Under the pieces are notes generated by a model. It had not been told where the DNA came from, did no database searches, and worked only from the letters and a program-made list of their open reading frames with translations. DNA of 7,217 bases from Dehalococcoidia bacterium. Lineage in GTDB: Bacteria > Chloroflexota > Dehalococcoidia > UBA6926. Positions 1 through 5,937 of this stretch are shown one piece after another (the stretch's first letter is position 1; the number at the start of each line of letters is the position of its first letter). The DNA is taken from positions 1-7,217 of the forward strand of contig JAAXGS010000187.1 in the NCBI GenBank assembly GCA_012271225.1. Reading direction: 5' to 3'. Both the position numbers and the translations under genes were made by a program.

Positions 1-1130
1 ATAATCTCGCGGAGCATTCGCTCTAGTTTATCGATGTGCGCGACGGCGTCATCATAGCCAACTATCTTTCCTCGTGCCGTACTTGATGGAGGTGTCTCAC
101 CAAAGGCCAAAGTCTCGCCGCAGGTCTTGGCCCAGCGATCTATCACCTCTTTCAGTTCACCATCGGGAGGGAGTTTGGAAAGGCTGATCCACTCACCGAA
201 GGTGATGTTTTTAAGCCCTCCAAATCCCGGCGTTTCCGGAAGATACAGCCATGCCACGGTGACATACGGGTATCTCCACGGCTCGCAGGCCGCGCGAATG
301 CTCATGCGCGTTGGGCCAAATTCAATACGGGCGGCTCCCTGTGCATCCTGGGCTACCTTCATCAGGCGCTTCACAATCTCTCGATGTTTGGGCACAGAGT
401 ACGTATCTAGAAAAGTATCGCGTGTAAGGTTGGGAGGCCGAGAACTCGAGGAGGTCTTGGGCGCTGTCAGAGCCTTGCCCAACACCCGCGGCACGAGGGT
501 CTGGGATGATTCTCCCTTGAAGCGCTTGATCTCGACCGCCAGCACCTGGACGTTCTGCATTTGGGCGTTCAGGAAGGTGACGATGCGCTCAAGTTCATCC
601 GGGATGTCGTCTGAGACAAACAGAAGGCGCAGCCTGCTTGCGGCCAGATTGGCGGCGACGTTCTCCCAGAATGCATCGATGTCCGGTTCGGTATCAGGAT
701 TGGTGTTCAGCAAACGCGCAAGCTCGTCGTCGGCGTCATCACCGTGCTGCGCCTCAAACGTCTCCCGCAGTTCGTCAATCGTCCATGTGTATTGGGCATG
801 AGCGGCGTATTCCATCATCTGCCCAACAACCGAACGTCGAATCTCAGGGTTATTGCCCCGCTTCACCTCAACCAGGGTCAGCCTGGCGTCCTGGTCAAGG
901 ATCAAGAGATCAACCGCCCACCAATCTCCCGCGTTCGGCTTGTTCGGGATGCCCTTCTCGCGGGTGATGAGAGTCCACCGCACGGGGTCATCCGGGCGCA
1001 TCTGGTCGCCGCCCAGAAGATCCGGATGCTCCGCGATAAGTTTCTGAAAGTCCTCCTCGAGGGCAAACGGCGACTCCTCGAGCGGTTCCAGGTCGCCTTT
1101 CTCGCGCAGGTGGTAGATGCGTTCGGACAT
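1..1130 (-). CDS. PD-(D/E)XK nuclease-like protein, 3' end cut by window edge
   Basis: 376 residues are visible and no stop is reached before the left edge, so the C-terminus is missing. It starts at ATG 1130, the only ATG after an in-frame TGA about 50 nt upstream; no good Shine-Dalgarno precedes it. Residues 20-115 read like a PD-(D/E)XK nuclease core: an acidic helix with E34 (AEHPDLL), D74 in a hydrophobic strand (VDLLILD), E88 and K90 in LVEVKRG, then Q104 and Y108 in a GQMMEYA helix, a spacing seen in NucS/DUF91-like and related nucleases. Residues about 160-205 form a further alpha/beta segment (LRLLFVSDDIP, VLAVEIKRF). A Ser-rich linker near 223-233 leads to a second domain (240 onward, with FGPTRMSIR and WRYPYVTVAWLYLP) that I do not recognise. 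It lies 82 nt downstream of the radical SAM gene on the same strand, with no clear terminator between them, so co-transcription is likely. Its codons are less GC-rich than its neighbours'. The nuclease fold is inferred from motifs; the biological role (repair, defence or other) is open. Confidence 0.75.
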   Translation of the reverse strand, partial: MSERIYHLREKGDLEPLEESPFALEEDFQKLIAEHPDLLGGDQMRPDDPVRWTLITREKGIPNKPNAGDWWAVDLLILDQDARLTLVEVKRGNNPEIRRSVVGQMMEYAAHAQYTWTIDELRETFEAQHGDDADDELARLLNTNPDTEPDIDAFWENVAANLAASRLRLLFVSDDIPDELERIVTFLNAQMQNVQVLAVEIKRFKGESSQTLVPRVLGKALTAPKTSSSSRPPNLTRDTFLDTYSVPKHREIVKRLMKVAQDAQGAARIEFGPTRMSIRAACEPWRYPYVTVAWLYLPETPGFGGLKNITFGEWISLSKLPPDGELKEVIDRWAKTCGETLAFGETPPSSTARGKIVGYDDAVAHIDKLERMLREI

Positions 1131-1212
1131 GACGAATTCAGGATATGACCGCCGCCACCTACACGCAACTCACAGCAGGGGCGGCTTGCGGAGCAGATCG
1201 TTGCCGTCTCTC
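1131..1212 (-). other. Short intergenic spacer between radical SAM and nuclease genes
   Basis: These 82 nt hold no convincing promoter, no stem-loop followed by a T-run, and no strong ribosome binding site close to the nuclease ATG. A GGTGGCGGCGG purine stretch lies about 20 nt upstream of the start, too far for standard initiation. The simplest reading is read-through from the radical SAM gene into the nuclease gene with weak translation of the latter. Confidence 0.4.
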
Positions 1213-2505
1213 TTACGCTGCCATTCCGCAGGTTCCGGGGTTGAGCGGGCATGAGGAGCAGCTTGAGGCCGCCGCGTGCAGTTCCATCGTGCGTTTCGAT
1301 GGCCGGGCCGGCTCTGCGGGCTGCTCCTGTTCTCGAAAGAGCGGCAACTCCGCCTGCCTGGCGGGAGCGGGCTTGTGGCCCGGAAAGCGCAGAAACGGGA
1401 GAGCGCGCTTCACCACGACGCCCATCGTCTGCAGTTCCCTGCTCTGTGTGATGGAATGATCGTCCCGCTGTCGGATGATGCGGCTCGCCGCCAGCGGCCC
1501 GACGCCGGGGACGCGCAGGAGCTCCTGCTCAGTCGCCCGGTTCACGTCCACCGGAAAACGCTCGACATTGCTCATCGCAATCATCAATTTCGGGTCCGTG
1601 CGCATATCCAGAAAGCCGTCATCGCTGAAGGCGGGGCGCAGCTCCTCTGAGTCATAGCCGTAGATGCGTGACAGCCAGTCCAACTGATAGAGGCGATGCT
1701 CCCGCGCGGGCGGCGTCGCGGGGTGCTCCTCCAGCGGCGTGTACTGCACGGGGCGGAACGCCGAGTAATAGACGCGCTTGAAGCCGAAATTCCCATAGAG
1801 GTTGTGCATCCGCGTGTAGATGTCCCAATCCGACTCATCCGCCGCGCCCACAACCATCTGCGTGGCCTGGCCCACCGCGCCGCCGTAGCGCTCCTCCATC
1901 AGGCCGCTGATACGCTCCATGGGGGCGATGATCCCGTTGTCGAAGTCCTTCATCTTGCTCACCTTGCGCAGGTGCGCGGCGGAGGGCGACTCTATATTGA
2001 CGGACAGGCGCGCTCCAAGCCGCTGGCTGGCCTGCAGCAGGGAGTCGTCATTGGTTCCGGGCATCACCTTGAGATGGACATAGCCGCGGAATCCGTAGCG
2101 GGAGCGAACCGCGTCCACCACGTCCAGCAGGCGCTCCTGCGTGGCGTTTGGGTTCTTGAAGATCCCGGAGCTCAGGAAGAGCCCGTCCACCTGATGGCGC
2201 CGGTGCATCTCATCAAACAGCCGCGCGAGCTCATCCACCTTGAACCCGTAGCGTCTGCGCGGCACCCAGTGGGAATTGGGGCAATAGTGGCAGTCCATGA
2301 TGCAGTGGTCCGTGAACATCACGCGAAGCAGGGAGATGCGTTTGCCGTTTGGCATGGCGGCCCTGTAGACGCCGGCATGGGGCGTCGCGCCGCCGCGCGT
2401 TCTCGTGCCGCCCTGGCCCTCGCTTGGAGACAGCACATCGTCCGTCGCCATCCCGCCGAGGTGGCGCAGCTTCTCATAGACGTCCGGAGCGCTCCGAATA
2501 AGCAT
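1213..2505 (-). CDS. Radical SAM protein of the putative DNA modification/repair family (TIGR03916-like)
   Basis: 430 residues. Start ATG 2505 is chosen because GGGGGG lies 6 nt upstream; the longer TTG start at 2565 would sit inside the promoter. C68, C72 and C75 form the CX3CX2C motif (CIMDCHYC) that binds the radical SAM [4Fe-4S] cluster. GLFLSSGI (108-115) matches the GGE-type SAM-binding strand. Further family signatures are FKNPN, GYVHLK, LSVNIESPS, KRVYYSAFRPV and HRLYQLDWL. Residues 321-344 form a helix-hairpin-helix (LLRVPGVGPLAASRI), a non-specific DNA-binding element, and MGVVVKRALPFL closes the usual family core. Beyond about residue 378 is a roughly 50-residue tail with QAELPLF (384-390) and three Cys (416, 419, 426). 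Family members are predicted to act in DNA modification or repair; the reaction is unknown. They normally sit beside a gene linked or fused to uracil-DNA glycosylase, which is absent here. Upstream is a promoter with a candidate LexA box; downstream is a nuclease gene. Family assignment is confident; function is inferred. Confidence 0.93.
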   Translation of the reverse strand: MLIRSAPDVYEKLRHLGGMATDDVLSPSEGQGGTRTRGGATPHAGVYRAAMPNGKRISLLRVMFTDHCIMDCHYCPNSHWVPRRRYGFKVDELARLFDEMHRRHQVDGLFLSSGIFKNPNATQERLLDVVDAVRSRYGFRGYVHLKVMPGTNDDSLLQASQRLGARLSVNIESPSAAHLRKVSKMKDFDNGIIAPMERISGLMEERYGGAVGQATQMVVGAADESDWDIYTRMHNLYGNFGFKRVYYSAFRPVQYTPLEEHPATPPAREHRLYQLDWLSRIYGYDSEELRPAFSDDGFLDMRTDPKLMIAMSNVERFPVDVNRATEQELLRVPGVGPLAASRIIRQRDDHSITQSRELQTMGVVVKRALPFLRFPGHKPAPARQAELPLFREQEQPAEPARPSKRTMELHAAASSCSSCPLNPGTCGMAA

Positions 2506-2511
2506 GGCAGA

Positions 2512-2517
2512 CCCCCC
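2512..2517 (-). promoter_or_regulatory. Ribosome binding site deciding the radical SAM start
   Basis: On the minus strand AAAGGGGGG is followed by TCTGCC and then ATG at 2505. The 6-nt spacing is good and no other start codon in frame has such a site. Confidence 0.75.
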
Positions 2518-2522
2518 TTTAT

Positions 2523-2534
2523 GAACTAATGTTC
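2523..2534 (-). promoter_or_regulatory. Candidate LexA (SOS) operator, GAAC-N4-GTTC
   Basis: A perfect inverted repeat, GAACATTAGTTC on the minus strand. All eight arm bases match the core of the Gram-positive/actinobacterial LexA box (GAAC-N4-GTTC), and the centre is AT-rich as is common for such sites. Flanking bases (A and A) differ from the extended Bacillus consensus. It begins 2 nt downstream of the predicted -10 and covers the expected transcription start, an ideal position for repression. It controls the radical SAM gene, predicted to act in DNA repair. A fixed 8-base pattern is expected about 0.1 times in 7.2 kb of random sequence. LexA binding itself is inferred. Confidence 0.65.
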
Positions 2535-2536
2535 TG

Positions 2537-2565
2537 ATACTACCATGCCCTAAATGCGCTGACAA
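2537..2565 (-). promoter_or_regulatory. Sigma70/SigA-like promoter of the radical SAM gene
   Basis: On the minus strand a -35 TTGTCA (2565-2560, 5 of 6 to consensus) is followed by exactly 17 nt and a -10 TAGTAT (2542-2537, 4 of 6). Transcription would begin near 2530, giving a 5' leader of about 25 nt. A second, perfect -35 hexamer TTGACA lies at 2578-2573, but the hexamer 17 nt from it (ATTTAG) is a poor -10. The region is noticeably AT-richer than the surrounding coding sequence. Confidence 0.6.
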
Positions 2566-2577
2566 CCCTTGATGTCA
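2560..2577. repeat. Inverted repeat TGACA-N8-TGTCA over the -35 region
   Basis: Five-base arms, TGACA and TGTCA, flank 8 nt and span both candidate -35 hexamers. The short arms could be a regulator half-site pair or simply the by-product of two similar -35 elements. Confidence 0.3.
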
Positions 2578-2656
2578 ACCAAACACGGCGCAGGGAGGCA
2601 CGGGCTTCTGCCACGCCAGCTGTCAGTCAGGCGGGCGGCGGAGATGGCGGGAGCGG
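2566..2656 (-). other. Distal part of the intergenic region, no clear terminator
   Basis: This stretch follows the DUF429 stop codon. I see GC-rich sequence with only short, weakly complementary segments (for example GGCA and TGCC) and no stem followed by a T-run, so no intrinsic terminator can be called. Transcription of the catabolic cluster might therefore continue into the radical SAM gene. Confidence 0.4.
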
Positions 2657-3475
2657 TTAGGGGCCGCGGAGCGTGAAGAGCCAGCCCTCGTCGTGGACGA
2701 AGCCGCTTTGTGCAGGAGTGGGCCAAACGAAGGCGCTCGGATCACGATGCCATGCCAGCGCGCCGGCGAGGTTGATCACGGCATCAAGGCAGTCCGCGTT
2801 GGCGCGGCAGGCAGACCGTACGCCTTCAGGCAGCGAGGCGCCGGTCCACTCTTCGAGGAGCGTCAGGATTTCATCCCGCCGCCGCGGGGCGTTCTCTCCA
2901 TTCTTGTATCCGGTTCCGGAATCACCGCGGGCGCGCAGGAGTTGACCCGGCATCAGTTCGACGAGGGTTACCTGAGCCCGTGAGGAATTGGCGGGGAGGG
3001 GCGGGATTCTGAACCGGCCGCGGGCGCGGGCCAAAAGGCGGCCAAGCATGGCCATGCCGTGGTGGGTCATCGGCCGCATATTGGGGTTGATGCCGTGGAG
3101 CGGCGAGAACGCCGGGGAGACATCGCTGGCGCGCCTGGGTTCTCCGCGCGTTGCCACGTACTCCCGCGCCACCTCCTCAAACTCGGCCTGATCCGTGGTC
3201 GACATACGGTCGCAGGAGTCCATCAGGCCCTCTCCCCACCTGATGAAGCCCTGCGTGACGGCGAAGCCGGCCGGCAGGCCAAATGGGAAATCGAGGGCGG
3301 CCACGGCGGGGTCGTCGATGGTCAGCAGCAGTTGCTCAAGGTCGGCGCGGCGGATGGAAAAGGGCGTCTGCCATTCGATAGAGCCGTCATCGCCGACGGC
3401 CGCCACCGCGATCCACGTGGCGTTGTCGTCTCGCGCCCCGCTGAAATCCACGCCGATGAGGGTGGTTGGCGCCAT
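2657..3475 (-). CDS. DUF429 family protein, predicted RNase H-like fold nuclease
   Basis: 272 residues from ATG 3475. This start is preferred over ATG 3481 because GGGGG (3487-3483) lies 7 nt from it but only 1 nt from the upstream ATG. The family (PF04250, COG4923) is predicted to adopt an RNase H-like fold. Matching acidic positions are visible: D10 in the first strand (LIGVDFSGA), D62 in ALDFPFGLP, E173 in LVELMPGQ (family usually VEVYP-like), and D228/D231 in the final helix (ADCLDAVINLAGALAWH). These would form the metal-binding site if the enzyme is active. No signal peptide or membrane segment is seen, so it should be cytosolic. It begins 31 nt after the CoA-transferase stop and is probably last in that operon. 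No specific substrate is known for the family, and its link to the upstream catabolic genes is not obvious. Family call is confident; nuclease activity is a prediction. Confidence 0.82.
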   Translation of the reverse strand: MAPTTLIGVDFSGARDDNATWIAVAAVGDDGSIEWQTPFSIRRADLEQLLLTIDDPAVAALDFPFGLPAGFAVTQGFIRWGEGLMDSCDRMSTTDQAEFEEVAREYVATRGEPRRASDVSPAFSPLHGINPNMRPMTHHGMAMLGRLLARARGRFRIPPLPANSSRAQVTLVELMPGQLLRARGDSGTGYKNGENAPRRRDEILTLLEEWTGASLPEGVRSACRANADCLDAVINLAGALAWHRDPSAFVWPTPAQSGFVHDEGWLFTLRGP

Positions 3476-3482
3476 GGTCATG

Positions 3483-3487
3483 CCCCC
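3483..3487 (-). promoter_or_regulatory. Ribosome binding site deciding the DUF429 start
   Basis: On the minus strand TCTCGGGGGC precedes ATGACCATG. The G-run is 7 nt from the second ATG (3475) but directly abuts the first (3481), which favours the second. Confidence 0.5.
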
Positions 3488-3506
3488 GAGATTCCGCGCG
3501 GAGCCG

Positions 3507-5924
3507 TCAGGTCAGCGCGCCGACCGCGCTCAACTCCTGCGCGGCGTCAGGGTCAATGCCCAGAATCTCCGACAGAATCGCGTCCGTATGCTCGTTCAGC
3601 AGGGGCGCGCGGCGCTGCTCACCCGCATAGGTTCCGTCCACCCGCCACGGCACGCGGGCCGTTCGCCGCGGGCCGACCTCCGGATGGTCAACCGCCGCGA
3701 AAAGGCCGCGGGCAGCCGGGTGCGGGTGCTCCACAACCTCCAGCGGGTTGAGCACGGGGGCGGCGGATACGCCCGCCGCGGCCAGCTCCAGGGCGATGGC
3801 GTTCTTGTCGCGCAGAGCCGTCCATGCGCCGATAGCCTCATCCAGGGCGGCCTCATTCCGCTTGCGCGCGTCGGCAGTGGCGAAGCGGTCATCGTCCGCA
3901 AGGCTGCTGATCACGCTCCGCAATCCCGCCCATTCCGTCTCCGTTCGGGCGGAGACGGCCACCCATTGATCTGCGCCGGCGGCCGGGTACATGTTGTGCG
4001 GCGCGTGCAGGGGATGGCGGGAGCCGTCGCGCCCCGGCGTGTAAGCGGCGGTTGCCCGCGCCACCATCGGCTCCATGATGAGCGTCATCAGGCACTCCGT
4101 CATCGCCACATCCACATGGTGGCCCCTGCCCGTGCGTTTGCGGTCATGCAGGGCCGTCAGCGTGGCCATGGCGGCGTACGTGGCGGAGACCACGTCCGGG
4201 AAGTAGGAGCCGAGCAGACGCGGATGCCCACCGGCGTAGCCGGTCACGTCCGTCAGTCCGCAGAACGCGTTGATGATGCTGTGCAGGCCGCTGTAGTCCT
4301 TGAGCGGGCCGGAGCGGCCAAAGGCGGCGACGGACGTGTAGATCAGGCGCGGATTGAGCCGTGACAGCGCGTCATAGCCAAGCCCCCATCGCTCCATCAG
4401 GCCGGTTGAGAAATTCTCCAGCACCACGTCCGCGTTGGCGGCCAAGCGCCGCGCAAGATCCCGGCCCTCCTCCGTGCGCAGGTTGATCGGGATGCTCCGT
4501 TTCCCCGCGCTCAGGACGTTGTACGCGCCCGCGCGATTCATGCCGGGCCGCTCATCTGCGAACGGGGGCGAGTTTCGGAAATCGGCGGGGTTCTCCCTGC
4601 TCTCAACCTGAATGACGTCCGCGCCCAGCGCCGCCAGCCACTTGGCGCAGTACGGAATGGCGATGTACTGCCCAAAATCGACGACACGGACACCCTCAAG
4701 CGGGCGGCGCGGGGTGGCGGCCGTAGAGGGGCGCGGAGCGCCGTTCACGGGTGGGGTGATCGTCGTGGTGTCAGAGTTCATCTTGCCGGATTCATTGCGC
4801 GGATAGCCGGTCAGGATGAACGGCGCGCCGGTGTACGGAATGTCCTGTCCGTCACGGGTCTGCGCATGACGCAGGAAACGCCGCTCCCGGACGTGGTCGG
4901 ACGTCAAAACCTCCTCCAGTGACATCGCCCAGTACGCGGGAATGCTCCGAGCCTGCAGCTCGTCCGTGATTTCCTTCCCGCTGTGCTCCATTGTCCAGTT
5001 CGTCAGCAGCACGCTGAGCGCGTCCCAGTTCGCGGCGCGGTTTGAGCCGTCCGCGAAATCCTCCGTGGACGCCCATTCCGGATTGCCCATGACCTCGCTC
5101 AACTGCGCCCAGTGGCGCGGACTCATCGCGACAATGACGATCCATCCGTCTCTGCAGGGGATGTAGCAGTTGGGCTGCCGGGCGATGAGTGTTGGGCCGC
5201 GGTCCCACACGCGCCCCAGATACTCGCGCTGCGTGACGGGGTGGTAGTTGAGGGCGGTCACCGCCTCAAGCTCGGAAACCTCAATGCGCGCGCCCGCGGC
5301 GTTCGGCCCTGCGCCGTTGCCGCCGCTCCCCTCCGCGTACAGGGTTGCCAGGGTCGCGACGACGCTCACCGCGCCCGCCATGAGCGAGGGGACGGACGCT
5401 CCCGTGGGCATGAGCGGCGGCTCACTCGGCAGATCGGACGGCGTGTCGGGCAGGCCCGGCGTCGTCCACGCCATGCCGGAGAGGGCCCAGGTTGCCAGAT
5501 CGCTCGGCGGCAGGTCGGCCAGGGGGCCATCCGCTCCGTACGGCGTGACGGAGACGACGGTCAGATGCGGGTACGCGGCGTGCACGGCGTCCCATTCAAG
5601 GAACGGCGCCCCGGCCGCGTCGGCGTCAAAAAGCCCCGCGTCCTCAATCAGCACGTCGACTCCATCCAGCGCGGCGAGCAGGGATTCCGGCGTCAGCGCC
5701 GCCGCGTCGGTCTCAGAGCGATGGACCTTGCCGGCGTTCAGCGACCGATGGAGGAGCGGATCCCACGCGGCCATCTCCCGGCCGCGCAGCCGCTCATACA
5801 GGTGGCGCATGCGGCGCACCCTGTCCACGTCCGCGCCCAGCTCCGCCAGCAAGCGCGCGGCATAGGCGCCTGACAGAGAGGCAGTGACATCGACAACTCG
5901 CAGATGAGACAGTGGACCGGACAT
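3507..5924 (-). CDS. Tandem-domain class III CoA-transferase (CaiB/BaiF family)
   Basis: 805 residues, about twice a single CaiB/BaiF protein, from ATG 5924, preceded by GAGGGGAGGG. A longer ORF to 6005 would overlap the preceding gene and lacks this site. These enzymes move CoA between acyl-CoA donors and carboxylic acids in the cytosol. The N-terminal half (1 to about 376) opens with LSHLRVVDVTASLSGAYAARLLAELGADV. A Ser/Thr/Pro-rich linker (about 377-407) leads to the second half, which restarts with the equivalent PLEGVRVVDFGQYIAIPYCAKWLAALGADV pattern. The second half carries VLENFSTG, the YFPD motif with the presumed catalytic Asp (D577), and ALHDRKRTGRGHHVDVAM. In the first half the aligned position is Ser180 (ASVPSLMAG), so that half is probably non-catalytic. 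The upstream neighbour is a cyclic amidohydrolase ending 13 nt before, so the substrate may be a carboxylate related to its product. The substrate cannot be named from sequence. Confidence 0.92.
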   Translation of the reverse strand: MSGPLSHLRVVDVTASLSGAYAARLLAELGADVDRVRRMRHLYERLRGREMAAWDPLLHRSLNAGKVHRSETDAAALTPESLLAALDGVDVLIEDAGLFDADAAGAPFLEWDAVHAAYPHLTVVSVTPYGADGPLADLPPSDLATWALSGMAWTTPGLPDTPSDLPSEPPLMPTGASVPSLMAGAVSVVATLATLYAEGSGGNGAGPNAAGARIEVSELEAVTALNYHPVTQREYLGRVWDRGPTLIARQPNCYIPCRDGWIVIVAMSPRHWAQLSEVMGNPEWASTEDFADGSNRAANWDALSVLLTNWTMEHSGKEITDELQARSIPAYWAMSLEEVLTSDHVRERRFLRHAQTRDGQDIPYTGAPFILTGYPRNESGKMNSDTTTITPPVNGAPRPSTAATPRRPLEGVRVVDFGQYIAIPYCAKWLAALGADVIQVESRENPADFRNSPPFADERPGMNRAGAYNVLSAGKRSIPINLRTEEGRDLARRLAANADVVLENFSTGLMERWGLGYDALSRLNPRLIYTSVAAFGRSGPLKDYSGLHSIINAFCGLTDVTGYAGGHPRLLGSYFPDVVSATYAAMATLTALHDRKRTGRGHHVDVAMTECLMTLIMEPMVARATAAYTPGRDGSRHPLHAPHNMYPAAGADQWVAVSARTETEWAGLRSVISSLADDDRFATADARKRNEAALDEAIGAWTALRDKNAIALELAAAGVSAAPVLNPLEVVEHPHPAARGLFAAVDHPEVGPRRTARVPWRVDGTYAGEQRRAPLLNEHTDAILSEILGIDPDAAQELSAVGALT

Positions 5925-5927
5925 ACG

Positions 5928-5937
5928 CCCTCCCCTC
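5928..5937 (-). promoter_or_regulatory. Ribosome binding site deciding the CoA-transferase start
   Basis: The amidohydrolase TGA is followed directly by GAGGGGAGGG, CGT and ATG at 5924. The GGGGA portion is 6 nt from the start. Overlap of this site with the end of the preceding gene indicates coordinated, possibly coupled, translation. Confidence 0.7.

Noticed and set aside
127..801. Plus-strand open frame of 224 codons in the left region
   Set aside because: The minus strand is open without a stop from 1130 to the left edge and encodes a protein with nuclease motifs. The plus-strand product is Ser/Arg-rich with no domain.
902..1252. Minus-strand 116-codon frame over the nuclease start and radical SAM end
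   Set aside because: It is in a different frame from both real genes and overlaps each of them; the product is Arg/Ser-rich and shows no family signature.
1696..2529. Long plus-strand open frame opposite the radical SAM gene
   Set aside because: It is antisense to a gene with clear family motifs; its translation is rich in Arg, Ala, His and Val with no recognisable domain, as expected for a shadow frame in GC-rich DNA.
2506..2565. TTG start at 2565 extending the radical SAM protein by 20 residues
   Set aside because: The extension would be translated from inside the predicted -35 element, has no ribosome binding site and no family similarity, whereas ATG 2505 has a strong site at correct spacing.
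2566..2656. Possible intrinsic terminator after DUF429
   Set aside because: Only 4-base complementary segments were seen and there is no T-run after them on the minus strand.
3195..4364. 389-codon plus-strand open frame opposite the CoA-transferase and DUF429 genes
   Set aside because: The minus-strand genes here have unmistakable family motifs; the plus-strand product is Arg/Gly/His-rich without a domain, so it is a shadow.
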